From assembly GCA_963707835.1 (NCBI GenBank), contig CAVPRI010000002.1, positions 434,001 through 498,000 of the forward strand: DNA of 64,000 bases. The letters are read 5' to 3'. Shown here one piece after another: positions 9,305-18,817 of the stretch. The position numbers were made by a program, and so were the translations under genes. The notes beneath the pieces were generated by a model. That model saw only the letters and a program-made list of their open reading frames with translations. It did no database searches and was not told the origin of the DNA. The first letter of the stretch is position 1. Each line of letters opens with the position of its first letter. Source of the stretch: Bog-473 sp963707835 (GTDB taxonomy: Bacteria > Actinomycetota > Acidimicrobiia > Acidimicrobiales > RAAP-2).

Positions 9305-9720
9305 TCGCTCGGGTAGAGCCTCGTCAACTTTCGGGACGTCCAACGCGTTCGACCTCCAGGGGTGGTCAGTCCTCGTGACTGGCGACCTGTCTTCAACCTC
9401 TTCCCACTCTTTGACTCTCGTCAGCAGACGAATAGAGGCAAAGGTCTCGGCGTTGGAGATTTCCTCAGTTAGTCCTGCCCAAGGAGCGGGACAGTCGGGC
9501 TGTCCACGCGGTCCGGCCAAGTCGGTGTAGTTGCGGCAGGAATCCCCCTCTGACACCGTCAACAGTCGAGCTCGTCATGCTCGAACCGGATCCACGAGCG
9601 GGTGCTGTCCACCGCCGCGGAAGGCCGTCACGCATTGGTCAGCAGTCGATGGCCAGCCGCCTCCGCCCGTCAGCGGCTGGCCTCCTCGGTCGATCCACTT
9701 CGCACCGCCGCGTCGGAGCG
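9305..9720. other. Region with no convincing gene
   Basis: About 416 bases between the preferred start of the PstB-like gene and the end of the flippase-type gene, both on the minus strand. An in-frame extension of the PstB-like gene covers part of it but does not look like transporter sequence. It probably holds the PstB-like promoter. I see no RNA or repeat. Confidence 0.45.
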
Positions 9721-10758
9721 TCAGCTGATCACGCGGGGCGTGCGGCGGCGAGCTCGGCGTATGGCGAGCAGGGCGACGGTCACCCAGCCGACGACTACGA
9801 ACAGCCAGAAATTGACGAGTCGATAGGTCAGGGCCACGGCGAGGGCCGACGAGCGCGAGGTTCCATAGGCCGCCAGCACGACCGACAGGCTCCCCTCGAC
9901 GACGCCGATGCCCCCGGGGACGATCGGGATCGAGCCGATCACCTGGGAGACGCCGAACGCGAGCAGCACCCCGCTCCACGGGATGGCCGCGCCGACCGCC
10001 TTGAACGAGCACAGCAGGCAACCGAAGCTGGCTACCCATACGGCCAGTCCGAGGCTGGCCGCGCCGAGCAGGCCCCCTCCCGAGAGCGGGATAGCGGCCA
10101 TGCGTGCCAGCGCGCCCTCGATGCGTCGGGCCCGGTCGGGTCGAGGATGGCCGAGGTGACTCGAGAGGAAGACGACCAGGCGGTGGCCGGCTCGAAGCAG
10201 CAGGTCTCGGCGCACCAGAACGAAGATCGAGCCCACGACGATGATGAGGGCCAGGGCCGCCGCGCCCTCGGCAACGCCCGAGGAAGCCGCCACCAGCGCC
10301 ACGAGCACGCCGAGGAGGACAAGGACAGCCATGCCAATTGACAGCGAGATGAGCACCGTGAAGATCGCCCATCCCGCCGTCGCCGAGGTGGCCCCCCGGT
10401 GGCGGTAGAAGCGGTAGCGATAGGCGCTCGAGACCGCGGGCTCCCCTGGGACGGTGTTGGCGATCGCGTCGTTGGCCAAGGACACAGCGAGGAGCGAAGG
10501 CCGTTTGATAGGCGTGCCGGCGAGCCTCAGGACGTGGTGCTGGAGCTCGCTGAAGAGCACGAATGAGGCGAGCTGGACGAGGATCGAGACGGCCAGCCAC
10601 GTGGCGTTTGCCCCTCGCAGCTGATCGAGCGCGGAGGCTAGATCTCCCCTCCTGAGGAACAACAGAACGAAGACGCCGACTCCGACGCCGATGCCGAGGA
10701 CGAAGTGCCACCAGACTCGGGCTTCGAGATGACCTGCGCCGACCGGCTCATCCGTCAC
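9721..10758 (-). CDS. Flippase-like integral membrane protein (LPG_synthase_TM / UPF0104)
   Basis: A 345-residue protein dominated by hydrophobic segments, of the same fold as the membrane half of lysylphosphatidylglycerol synthase (MprF). Diagnostic stretches are NTVPGEPAVSSAYRYRFYR in the first third and PIVPGGIGVVEGSL near residue 280, followed by a Tyr-Arg motif (LTYRLVNFW). A very basic tail follows the last helix. Relatives translocate or help synthesise lipids or glycans at the membrane; no aminoacyl transferase domain is attached here. The substrate cannot be inferred. Confidence 0.82.
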   Translation of the reverse strand: MTDEPVGAGHLEARVWWHFVLGIGVGVGVFVLLFLRRGDLASALDQLRGANATWLAVSILVQLASFVLFSELQHHVLRLAGTPIKRPSLLAVSLANDAIANTVPGEPAVSSAYRYRFYRHRGATSATAGWAIFTVLISLSIGMAVLVLLGVLVALVAASSGVAEGAAALALIIVVGSIFVLVRRDLLLRAGHRLVVFLSSHLGHPRPDRARRIEGALARMAAIPLSGGGLLGAASLGLAVWVASFGCLLCSFKAVGAAIPWSGVLLAFGVSQVIGSIPIVPGGIGVVEGSLSVVLAAYGTSRSSALAVALTYRLVNFWLFVVVGWVTVALLAIRRARRRTPRVIS

Positions 10759-10860
10759 GTCACCAACCTACCGACGCGCTCGGAACCAAGCGGGCCTGGC
10801 GCATGCGGAGTTGGCAAGATGGCTGCAGCACCGTCGAGGTGCCATGGGGAAGGACCACTG

Positions 10861-13155
10861 ATGGCGCAGGAGTTCAAGGGGACGATCGGTCGGGATTGGC
10901 GCCACTCAGAGCCCTGGTGGCCGAGCGAGCCGATGGCGGCTCCCGGCAGCCCGAACGTCGTCCTGGTCGTGCTCGATGACGTCGGATTCGCGCAGCTCGG
11001 GTGCTACGGCTCTGACATCGCGACGCCCGTCATCGACCAGCTCGCGGACGAGGGGGTCCGCCTGGCGAACTTCCACACCACCGCGCTCTGTTCGCCGACG
11101 CGCGTGTGCCTGCTGACGGGGAGGAACCACCATCGAAGCGGGATGGGCCGGGTGGCGGACCTGGCGATCGGCTTCCCGGGCTACTGGGGCAAGCCGCCGC
11201 GCGAGAACGGCTACCTCTCTGAGATCCTGAGAAACGCCGGCTGGGCCACCTACGCGGTCGGCAAATGGCACCTCACGCCGGAGGACGAGACGAACATGGC
11301 GAGCTCGAGGGCCACCTGGCCCCTCGGCCGGGGCTTCGACCGCTGGTATGGCTTTCATGGCGGCGAGACGCACCAGCTGCTTCCCGCCCTCTACCACGAC
11401 AACCACTCGCTCCGCCCACCTCGCTCGGTGCGTGAGGGCTACCACCTGACCGACGACCTGGCAGACCGGGCGATCGAGTTCCTCGGCGACCTGCGCGCCG
11501 TCGACGAGGATCGGCCCTTCTTCTTGTACCTGGCCACAGGTGCCTGCCACTCGCCGCACCAGCCCCCGCAGCGGTGGTTCGATCGCTATCGAGGTGCCTT
11601 CGACGCGGGCTGGGACGCATGGCGAGAGGCGACCTTCGAGCGCCAGCTGGCCTCTGGGATTCTGCCGGAGGGCACGGCGCTCAGCGAGCGGGCGCCCTGG
11701 GTGCCGGCTTGGGGGTCGCTCGGTGAGGAGGCCAGGCAGGTGGCTGCTCGCTTCATGGAGGTCTATGCCGCCTTCTTGTCGCACGCCGATGAGCAGATCG
11801 GCCGGGTGCTCTCGTTCATCGGCGAACTCGGCGAGCGGGACAACACCGTCGTGATGGTCATCTCGGACAACGGGGCGAGCGCTGAGGGCGGTGCCGAGGG
11901 GTCGATCAACGATGTCCGGATGATCAACTTCGACCCCGCGTCGACGGCCGAGATGCACGCTCGGCTCGATGAGATAGGCACCGAGCTCACGCACAACAAC
12001 TACCCCTGGGGCTGGACGATGGCGGGCAACACGCCCTTCCGCCGCTGGAAGCGCGAGGTGCACGAGGGGGGCGTGGCAGATCCCTGCGTGATCTCGTGGC
12101 CACGTGGAGGGCTCGACGCCGGCGCGATCCGCCACCAGTTCGCGCACGCCATCGACGTGCTCCCCACGCTCTTGGAGGTGGCGGGCGTCGAGGCACCCGG
12201 CGTCCTGGAGGGCGTCGAGCAGAGCTCGATCGACGGCACCAGCTTCGGCTACCTGCTCACCGCCGAGGGTGCCGAGCTCCCGGAGCTGCACGAGACGCAG
12301 TACTTCGAGATGTTCGGATCTCGTGCCATCTACCACCGGGGATGGAAGGCCGTCACCTTCCATCCCGTGGGGCCCCTCTACGACGACCAGAACCCCACCG
12401 ACTCCTTCGACGACGATGTCTGGGAGCTCTACCACGTGGCAGAGGACCTCTCCGAGACGAGGGACTTGGCGGCCGAGCATCCCGAGCACTTGGCCGAGCT
12501 AATCGAGCGGTGGTGGCGGGAGGCTGTCCGCAACCAGGTGCTGCCGTTGGACAACCGAGTGCTGTGGGCCATCGTCCACCCGAAGCCCGATCATCGAAGA
12601 GGCCGCGATCGGTTCCGCTACTTCCCCGGCGGGGCGCAGGTGCCCGAGTCGGTGGCGGCCAACGTGAGGAACCGCTCGCACGTCATCGAGGTAGAGCTCA
12701 GCGTGCCCGACGGTGGCCAGGCCGACGGCGTGCTGCTGGCGCTCGGCTCCGCGCTGGGGGGCTTCTCGCTCCACGTCCTCGACGGCCGTCCTCGCTACGT
12801 GCACAACCTCTACGGCGCGGAGCGCCACGAGCTCTGGAGCCCCGAGCGCGTCGAAGCCGGTGAGCACGTCGTGCGCTTCGTGTTCGAGAAGGACGAGCTC
12901 TTGGGTGGTCGGGCGTCGATCTCGGTCGACGAGCGGGAGGTCGTGAGTGGCCTCTTGCCCCGCTTCACACCGTCGAGCTTCAGCGGCACCGGTGTGGGGG
13001 TCACCTGCGGCTACGAGTGGGGACCCGCCATCGGTGAGGGCTATGAGGCCCCCTTCAGATACCGAGGCGAGATCCGGCGCGCAGAGATCAGGGTCATCGG
13101 GCCAGTAGTCCGCGACCCCATGGCCGAGGTTGAGGCCATCTTGTCGGAGCAGTGA
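10861..13155 (+). CDS. Arylsulfatase-family sulfatase
   Basis: 764 residues from the ATG at 10861, which follows a GGGAAGGA ribosome-binding stretch; in-frame codons upstream look unrelated. Metal ligands DD at residues 39-40 (VLVVLDDVGF) precede the sulfatase signature CSPTRVCLLTGR. Cys77 there would be converted to formylglycine by a separate maturase. GKWHLTP and VMVISDNGAS supply further conserved lysine, histidine and metal-binding residues. The length matches large bacterial arylsulfatases. No signal peptide is evident, so it may be cytosolic. It cleaves sulfate esters; the substrate is unknown. An amidohydrolase and a TauD-type dioxygenase follow on the same strand. Confidence 0.92.
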   Translation: MAQEFKGTIGRDWRHSEPWWPSEPMAAPGSPNVVLVVLDDVGFAQLGCYGSDIATPVIDQLADEGVRLANFHTTALCSPTRVCLLTGRNHHRSGMGRVADLAIGFPGYWGKPPRENGYLSEILRNAGWATYAVGKWHLTPEDETNMASSRATWPLGRGFDRWYGFHGGETHQLLPALYHDNHSLRPPRSVREGYHLTDDLADRAIEFLGDLRAVDEDRPFFLYLATGACHSPHQPPQRWFDRYRGAFDAGWDAWREATFERQLASGILPEGTALSERAPWVPAWGSLGEEARQVAARFMEVYAAFLSHADEQIGRVLSFIGELGERDNTVVMVISDNGASAEGGAEGSINDVRMINFDPASTAEMHARLDEIGTELTHNNYPWGWTMAGNTPFRRWKREVHEGGVADPCVISWPRGGLDAGAIRHQFAHAIDVLPTLLEVAGVEAPGVLEGVEQSSIDGTSFGYLLTAEGAELPELHETQYFEMFGSRAIYHRGWKAVTFHPVGPLYDDQNPTDSFDDDVWELYHVAEDLSETRDLAAEHPEHLAELIERWWREAVRNQVLPLDNRVLWAIVHPKPDHRRGRDRFRYFPGGAQVPESVAANVRNRSHVIEVELSVPDGGQADGVLLALGSALGGFSLHVLDGRPRYVHNLYGAERHELWSPERVEAGEHVVRFVFEKDELLGGRASISVDEREVVSGLLPRFTPSSFSGTGVGVTCGYEWGPAIGEGYEAPFRYRGEIRRAEIRVIGPVVRDPMAEVEAILSEQ

Positions 13156-13324
13156 AATGCCTGTGCCTCCGTGCATCCCGACGGCGGCGCTGGAGCGGCA
13201 GGCACTTCTCCGCGCGGAGCGGTAAGTGGCACCGCGACCGACGTTCTCTTCAGCCGGCGACCATGCTCGAGCGATAACGTGTGGATTGAGCCAGCACTTC
13301 GCTGGATCAGGGAGGGTGGGGCGC

Positions 13325-14755
13325 ATGCGGGTCCGGAAAGATGTTCCGACCTTCCTCCAGTCGCTTCACACCGACGAATTCACTCCCCGTCCGCCGTCGG
13401 CTCAGTTCGGAGGGGCCGTCGAACGTGCGCGGTCGATCGCCGGGGACGTCGCCGGGTCAGAACAAGTCCGATTCTGGTCGGAGCGCCACGGAACGGCAGC
13501 CGGGCTGATCGCCGTCAACGAAGAACACGGGGAGGAGTTCTACTCCGTCCCACGGGAGGCGGTCTTCGATCGCGAAGCGGCTGACGAAGCGCTCGGAGGC
13601 GACGAGGTCGTCATAGATGTCCAGACTCATTACATCGCCGATCGTCTGGATCCCCGCACCGCCCGAGGGACGATCGAGCTGTATCGCCGTGCGATGCCCT
13701 CCTGGTGGAGAGGCCTGGACGACCTGTCCTCGTTCAATTTCGCCGAGTACCTACGTTGTGTCTTCCTCGAGACAGAGACCGCGGTTGCCGTGCTCAGCTC
13801 CGCCCCCGGAGTAGGAGAGCATCGGCAGCTGTACAACCCGGAGATCTCGGCAACTCGCAGGCTCCTCGAGGAACTTGGAGGGCGTAAGCGCCTGTTGAAC
13901 CATGCGGTCGTCGACCCGACCCAAATGGCCGAGATCGACCTGATGGACCGCTGGGTCGAAGAGTGCCGGCCAGTCGCCTGGAAGGTCTACACCCTCGGAG
14001 AGGTGATCACCGACCGGAGTCTCTATGGTCCCGATCTGACATGGCGCGAGACGATTCCCGGTCTATGGAAATCCGGGTGGATGCTCGACGATGACGATCG
14101 CGGCAGCAGCTTCTTGGAGCGCGTCGAGGACCTCGCGTCCGTTGGAGGACCACGGATCGTCTGTGCCCACAAGGGGCTCAGCGGTCTGACCGACACCGGA
14201 AGTCCTCGGGATATCGGACCGGCAGCAGCGGGACATCCCGAACTCGCTTTCGTTGTCTACCACTCCGGTTACGAGATCACCATCGCGGAGGAAGGGCCGT
14301 ATTCAGACGATGCGGCCGACACGGGAAGTAATCGATTGGTCAAGTCCCTACGTGACAGCCATATCAACCCAGGAGAGAACGTCTTTGCCGAGCTCGGCTC
14401 GACATGGTTTCTGGCGTCGACACGGCCGAGGGAAGCAGCGCACGTTCTTGGCAAGATGCTCTTGGCCGTGGGCGAGGACAACGTCCTCTGGGGCACTGAC
14501 AGCATTTGGTACGGCCCCTCGCAACAGCTGATCGACTCTTTTCGTGCCTTCCAGATACCTCTCGAGATGCAGCAGGAGTTTGGTTATCCAGAGCTCACGG
14601 CCGAGGTCAAGGAGAAGATTCTCTCGAAGAACGCCGCTCGGCTCTACGGTATCGACCTTCTCGAGGCACGCCACAATGCGGAGAACGATGACCTCGTTTG
14701 GCTCGAGCACGCGCTTGACTACTACCGGCGGCGAGGTAGCCCCGGGCGGACCTAG
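13325..14755 (+). CDS. Amidohydrolase 2 family protein
   Basis: 476 residues from the ATG at 13325, preceded by GGGAGGGTGG; a TAACGT box near 13274-13279 is a plausible promoter -10. The fold is a metal-dependent TIM barrel of the ACMSD/amidohydrolase-2 type. The first metal motif reads DVQTHYI rather than DxHxH, so one histidine is a glutamine. Later motifs include IVCAHKG, FVVYHSGYE and the terminal LWGTDSIWYG aspartate motif. Relatives decarboxylate or hydrolyse aromatic or cyclic acids. Co-orientation with the sulfatase and the dioxygenase hints at a shared catabolic role, which is inference. Confidence 0.85.
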   Translation: MRVRKDVPTFLQSLHTDEFTPRPPSAQFGGAVERARSIAGDVAGSEQVRFWSERHGTAAGLIAVNEEHGEEFYSVPREAVFDREAADEALGGDEVVIDVQTHYIADRLDPRTARGTIELYRRAMPSWWRGLDDLSSFNFAEYLRCVFLETETAVAVLSSAPGVGEHRQLYNPEISATRRLLEELGGRKRLLNHAVVDPTQMAEIDLMDRWVEECRPVAWKVYTLGEVITDRSLYGPDLTWRETIPGLWKSGWMLDDDDRGSSFLERVEDLASVGGPRIVCAHKGLSGLTDTGSPRDIGPAAAGHPELAFVVYHSGYEITIAEEGPYSDDAADTGSNRLVKSLRDSHINPGENVFAELGSTWFLASTRPREAAHVLGKMLLAVGEDNVLWGTDSIWYGPSQQLIDSFRAFQIPLEMQQEFGYPELTAEVKEKILSKNAARLYGIDLLEARHNAENDDLVWLEHALDYYRRRGSPGRT

Positions 14756-14916
14756 CGTTCGCCGCCGGATCGACCGAATGAGAGGGACGTGGCGGCCGCG
14801 CTCGGAGGGACGGTGCCGCGCCGAGTGGGACCCAAGGTGCCGTGCCTCGGAGTTCTCGACAGATCATTCGGCCTGATGAGACACGAGCCGAACGTGTCCA
14901 CCGGGAGGGGAGGGGT

Positions 14917-15726
14917 GTGCTTGTGCGAGTCAACAAGCTGACCGAGATGGTCGGGGCAGAGGTGGACGGCGTGGACCGGGACCGGCTGCTCGACGATGAG
15001 GCACTGCCAGGACAAGTGTTGGAGGAGCTCGATACCCACGGCGTCCTGATCTTCCGGGCGATGCATCTCGACGACGACACCCAGGTCCGGTTCTGCAAGA
15101 GACTCGCTCCCGTCGTGCCCCCCGAGATCTCCGTCATCAGCCTCGACCCGGCCAAGGTGCCCAACGCTGAGTATCTCAAAGGCACGTTCGACTGGCACAT
15201 CGACGGGACGAAGGACGCCGTCCCCCACATGGCCGCAGTGACGAGCGCCAAGGTGATCGCGTCGAGAGGTGGCGGGACCGAGTTTGCCAGCACCTACGCC
15301 GCATACGACGACCTCACCGATGACGAAAAGGACCGCCTCATGGGGATCCGGGTGATGCACGACCTCGGTGCCCAGCAACGCCGGCTACATCCCAACCCAA
15401 CTGCCGAGCAGGAAGCTGGGTGGAAGGGAGCGGGAAGGCGCGAGCACCCCATTGTGTGGAGACATCACTCCGGTCGATGCTCCCTCGTCGTTGGGGCCAC
15501 AGCCGACCACGTGGTGGGGCGGGACCATGACGGTGGTCGTGGGTTGCTCGACGACCTGCTCGATCGGGCGACTCGTCCCGAGCGCGTGTACCAACACGAG
15601 TGGAGCGTGGGCGACCTGATCATCTGGGACAACCGTGGGGTGCTCCACCGCGCATGTCGATACGAGGAGACGTCGCCCCGGGAACTCCACCGCACTCATC
15701 TCGAGGGAAACGAGCCGATTCAGTGA
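14917..15726 (+). CDS. TauD/TfdA-family Fe(II)/2-oxoglutarate dioxygenase
   Basis: About 269 residues. The frame is open from a GTG at 14842, but GTGs at 14917 and 14923 follow GGAGG stretches at 14904-14913 and begin right at the family's first strand (LVRVNKLTEMVGAEVDGVD). The iron facial triad is visible as WHIDGT (His and Asp) and the distal histidine in GVLHRACRY; the 2-oxoglutarate arginine is in ELHRTHL. Members hydroxylate taurine, alkyl sulfates, aryloxy acids and others, releasing sulfite or aldehydes. The nearby sulfatase makes an organosulfur substrate attractive but unproven. Confidence 0.88.
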   Translation: MLVRVNKLTEMVGAEVDGVDRDRLLDDEALPGQVLEELDTHGVLIFRAMHLDDDTQVRFCKRLAPVVPPEISVISLDPAKVPNAEYLKGTFDWHIDGTKDAVPHMAAVTSAKVIASRGGGTEFASTYAAYDDLTDDEKDRLMGIRVMHDLGAQQRRLHPNPTAEQEAGWKGAGRREHPIVWRHHSGRCSLVVGATADHVVGRDHDGGRGLLDDLLDRATRPERVYQHEWSVGDLIIWDNRGVLHRACRYEETSPRELHRTHLEGNEPIQ

Positions 15727-15919
15727 TCGCCTGCTGTCCCCGGCGGTCCCTGCGGCTGTTGTCTGGGCCCAACTCCGCCTAGGCCATCCACTGCATCCCC
15801 ACGCTCGGGTTGGGAAGGCCGACTTCCACCGTCCCGACAGGTGTGTGATGCCCTGATGGTCCGCCCGGATGTTCCGGGGCATGGCATCCCCTAGGAGCGG
15901 GGACAGCACACCCCCTCCG

Positions 15920-16957
15920 TCACCTGATGGGCGGCGGCGCCAGATAGGGCCCCTGGGGGGTGAATCCGAGCCGGGTCATCACTGCGGGTCGGGGGATGAC
16001 CGGTCCAGGGTCGTTCGCTCTGAAGGGGTTGTAGACGAGGTAGACACCGGACCCACTTCGGAAGAGGGATTCTTCCCCGGGACCCTCACCCTGGGTGTTC
16101 GAGCTGAGGAAGGGCACCGGGTCCGCATCCACGCACGGCCCGAACGGGGTCCGGCATGCCGCGACACCAATCCCGTAGCTCGGTGAGTTGTACCAGTTCC
16201 CGGAGAAGAAGAGCCAGTACGTTCCCCACGCCTCGACCATGTCGGGTGCCTCGATGATGGTGCCCTCCCAGGGCTGGGTGGGGCCGAGAACCTTCACCGG
16301 CCGTCCACGAAGCGTTCGGCCGTCGGGACTGAGGTCCTGGGCGTAGAGTCCGGTCCGGCCGTTCTGATCGGGTCCTGGGACATCAGGGTTCGCGTTGTCC
16401 TCGGACTTCCACAACATGACGAGGTGGCCAGCATCATCGAACACACGCGCATCGATGGACCCGCGATGATCGAGCTGGCAGATCAACGGGTGCGGTGACG
16501 CAGTGAACGGGCCAGCGGGTGATGCTCCGAACGCTGACCCGATGCAGTGCGTCGGTGGGTCGACTCCGCGCACGAGCGCGGTGAAGTAGAGAGCCCACCC
16601 ACCCGCCACACGCTGCACGTCGGGCGCCCACGTCATCCCACCGGCGGCCCAGACGGGCAGGTCCGGCAACGCATTCTCGACGGGTCCCCACTTGGCAGGC
16701 CGCCCGACCCGCACGGGGACGTTGAGGAAGCCGATCCCCTGGCTCGTATAGATATAGGTGCGGCCCCGCCATGCGAGCATGAAGGGATCGGTGACGTCTG
16801 GGGCGGTGAGGATCGGGGTTCCTGGCGCTTCGGGATCGCCGGTCACGGGCGGTTCGTCAGTCTGGACGGATCCCGATCGGCTCACCTCTCCGGCCGACGT
16901 CCCGATGCCCAGCTGCGTGGCAAGAGCCACCACGGCCAGCGCGCAGGCAACGCGCAT
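15920..16957 (-). CDS. Secreted glycoside hydrolase family 43-like beta-propeller protein
   Basis: 345 residues from the ATG at 16957, chosen because a signal peptide follows directly (MRVACALAVVALATQLG). The five-bladed propeller pattern of GH43/GH62 is visible in DVTDPFMLAWRGRTYIYTS (catalytic-base aspartate region), MTWAPDVQRVAGGWALYFTA, GSIDARVFDDAGHLVMLWKS and IIEAPDMVEAWGTYWLFFSG (acid glutamate). Relatives cleave arabinan or xylan side chains outside the cell. The family match is by motif pattern; substrate specificity is unknown. It is divergent from the GNAT gene at 17107. Confidence 0.78.
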   Translation of the reverse strand: MRVACALAVVALATQLGIGTSAGEVSRSGSVQTDEPPVTGDPEAPGTPILTAPDVTDPFMLAWRGRTYIYTSQGIGFLNVPVRVGRPAKWGPVENALPDLPVWAAGGMTWAPDVQRVAGGWALYFTALVRGVDPPTHCIGSAFGASPAGPFTASPHPLICQLDHRGSIDARVFDDAGHLVMLWKSEDNANPDVPGPDQNGRTGLYAQDLSPDGRTLRGRPVKVLGPTQPWEGTIIEAPDMVEAWGTYWLFFSGNWYNSPSYGIGVAACRTPFGPCVDADPVPFLSSNTQGEGPGEESLFRSGSGVYLVYNPFRANDPGPVIPRPAVMTRLGFTPQGPYLAPPPIR

Positions 16958-17106
16958 GGTCACGCACCCCTGACGACCCCGATGAGCCGGCGCCCCATCT
17001 GCCATGTGGACATCATGGTTGATGCGCCCGCCCTGGCAGGGTCGCAGCGCCATGCAGGCGACCCGGCAGATCGGACAGCTTCACGAGCAACTGACACACT
17101 TGGCGA

Positions 17107-17760
17107 ATGCCGGACTTCCAGTGGCCACTTTTCGCTCTCCGCATCAGGACGCCGCGTCTCGAGATTCGCCTCCCAACGGACGAGGATCTCTATCGTCTCA
17201 ATGACCTGGCCGATCTCGGAATCCACGATCCGTCCTTCATGCCATTCACGATGGCGTGGACCGACGCCACCACGCCACAGCGTCACAGAGAATCGCTCCA
17301 GTGGTGGTGGTCAGCACGGGCCAACTGGAAGCCCGAGAGCTGGACGTTCACCGGCGCAGTCTTCGTCGATGATGCTCTGGTCGGCGTGCAGGACCTGATG
17401 GCCAAGGACTTTGCTCTGCTCAGGACCGTCGAGACCGGTTCCTGGCTTGGGCGACGATTCCAGGGCCGGGGCCTCGGGAAGGAGATGCGTTCTGCCATCT
17501 TGCACTTCGCGTTCGAGGGCCTCGGTGCGATCGAGGCCATGAGCGGGGCCTTTCACGACAATCTCGCGTCGATGGCCACGTCCCGTTCCTTGGGCTATGC
17601 CGACAACGGCATTCGGCTCGTGCTGCGGCGAGAGCAACCAGATCGGATGATCGATTTGAAGTTGGATCGCAGATCTTGGGCCGCGCAGCGCCGACATGAC
17701 ATCGAGATCGAGGGTCTTGACCAGTGCCTCGAGATGTTCGGCGCTCACTCCTCGGGCTGA
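17107..17760 (+). CDS. GNAT-family N-acetyltransferase (RimJ/RimL type)
   Basis: 217 residues starting ATG. It has the layout of ribosomal-protein-type acetyltransferases: an N-terminal LRIRTPRLEIRLPTDEDL strand, a central GVQDLMAKDF strand, and the acetyl-CoA loop in GSWLGRRFQGRGLGKEMR followed by the A-helix and LGYADNGI near the end. Such enzymes acetylate protein N-termini, amines or antibiotics. The gene stands alone between a divergent GH43 gene and a convergent PilZ gene. The substrate cannot be predicted. Confidence 0.85.
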   Translation: MPDFQWPLFALRIRTPRLEIRLPTDEDLYRLNDLADLGIHDPSFMPFTMAWTDATTPQRHRESLQWWWSARANWKPESWTFTGAVFVDDALVGVQDLMAKDFALLRTVETGSWLGRRFQGRGLGKEMRSAILHFAFEGLGAIEAMSGAFHDNLASMATSRSLGYADNGIRLVLRREQPDRMIDLKLDRRSWAAQRRHDIEIEGLDQCLEMFGAHSSG

Positions 17761-18138
17761 GCACCCGCATCTGCGCCCGGGGGCGCCGAGCAAACGGCCG
17801 CATGTGGGGGTCGTGGCGCGACGCCCACCGAGCTTGTGACCGACCGCTCGGTTTTCCGGCTCCCGTCGCCTTCGGGTCGCTCGACAAGGTCCGGGGTACC
17901 TGCTCGAAACGCGATTCGGCCGGCGTCCGCTCCCGGGGGAAGTGGGGGGAGAGGGATCGCCGGCCGAACCGCGCTGGGTGGTCAGCCTAGAGAGACCGGC
18001 TGTGGACGTCCTTAGAGCCAGGTTGCGAATTCATTGCCTTCGGCGCGCGATTGCCTCGGGGAACTGCGGAAAGGCGGGTCGCCGCGGCGAGTAGCTCGAA
18101 GAAGTTCGGCCGATCGGTGGGGCTCCGATCCCGACCGA
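17761..18138. other. Convergent intergenic region carrying a long inverted repeat
   Basis: 378 bases between two converging genes with no convincing frame. It contains one perfect 11-base inverted repeat (17915-17925 with 17958-17968, listed separately). No tRNA or other RNA is seen. Confidence 0.6.
17915..17968. terminator. 11-base inverted repeat, possible bidirectional terminator
   Basis: TTCGGCCGGCG at 17915-17925 is exactly complementary to CGCCGGCCGAA at 17958-17968, with a 32-base loop. It lies between converging genes, where a shared terminator is expected. No T-run follows, so it would have to act without a classic U-tail; it could also be an operator. Confidence 0.35.
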
Positions 18139-18546
18139 CTACGCCCGACGCGACATCCGCGCCAAGAGCATGGTCGAGCCGGATTCGTTGATCTCGTCGA
18201 GGACGCCCAATAGGGTGACGATCGCCCGGCGAGCGGTCTCTGGGTTGGAGAACTCCACCCCGACGCGAAGCCATCCGGGCTGGACGGCATGTGCGTCCTT
18301 GATCTCGCCTTCAGTCCGGATGCCTTTGTGCAGATCACCCACGGAGGGAACCTCGACGACGATGGACCGGCCTATCAACTCGGCGGGTGCGATTTCGTGC
18401 CGGAGCATGATCCCAATTCCCGCAGTCGAGAGGTCGATGATCCCGCACTCTCTCCAGCCGACGGCGGTCAGCTCATTCTCGAGGAGACAGAGGCCCCTCA
18501 ATTCCGCGTCCTGACGCCGAACTCGCCGACGTGGTCCCATCTTCAC
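18139..18546 (-). CDS. PilZ-domain protein, likely c-di-GMP receptor
   Basis: 135 residues comprising one PilZ domain. The N-terminal arginine motif (RRRVRR, residues 6-11) and the downstream DLSTAGIGI (about residues 38-46) match the RxxxR and [DN]xSxxG elements that grip c-di-GMP. The rest is a small beta barrel with RVGVEFSN near the C-terminus. It acts as a stand-alone adaptor whose partner is unknown. It faces an unknown gene (18818) across a 271-base divergent region. A GAF-GGDEF protein lies at 58.1 kb in this window. Confidence 0.88.
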   Translation of the reverse strand: MKMGPRRRVRRQDAELRGLCLLENELTAVGWRECGIIDLSTAGIGIMLRHEIAPAELIGRSIVVEVPSVGDLHKGIRTEGEIKDAHAVQPGWLRVGVEFSNPETARRAIVTLLGVLDEINESGSTMLLARMSRRA

Positions 18547-18580
18547 TTCCCCCTATTTGGACCAGGTTCCCGACGCCCGG

Positions 18581-18600
18581 ATTCCGACTCAGTCGAGAAT
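18581..18600. repeat. Imperfect 20-base palindrome in the PilZ divergent region
   Basis: ATTCCGACTCAGTCGAGAAT is nearly self-complementary (one bulged base) and lies 35 bases upstream of the PilZ start in the divergent intergenic region. It looks like an operator for a dimeric regulator; no regulator can be named. Confidence 0.3.
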
Positions 18601-18817
18601 GGGCTATCGACGACCTGGGTGGCCTCCACCTGGCCGATACCCCCAATTCTTGAAGATGATGCCCGGTAGTGGCACAACGCAGACACAACAAAGGAGCGGC
18701 CCGTGGTCCCTACAGGTGGATCGGATGCGACCATTCCCTGGTGAGCGCTCTCTGGCGACGAACGGTAGGGTCCTAGACCACACCGCGCGTCGGACGGTGG
18801 ACAACGGGAGGCTCTTT

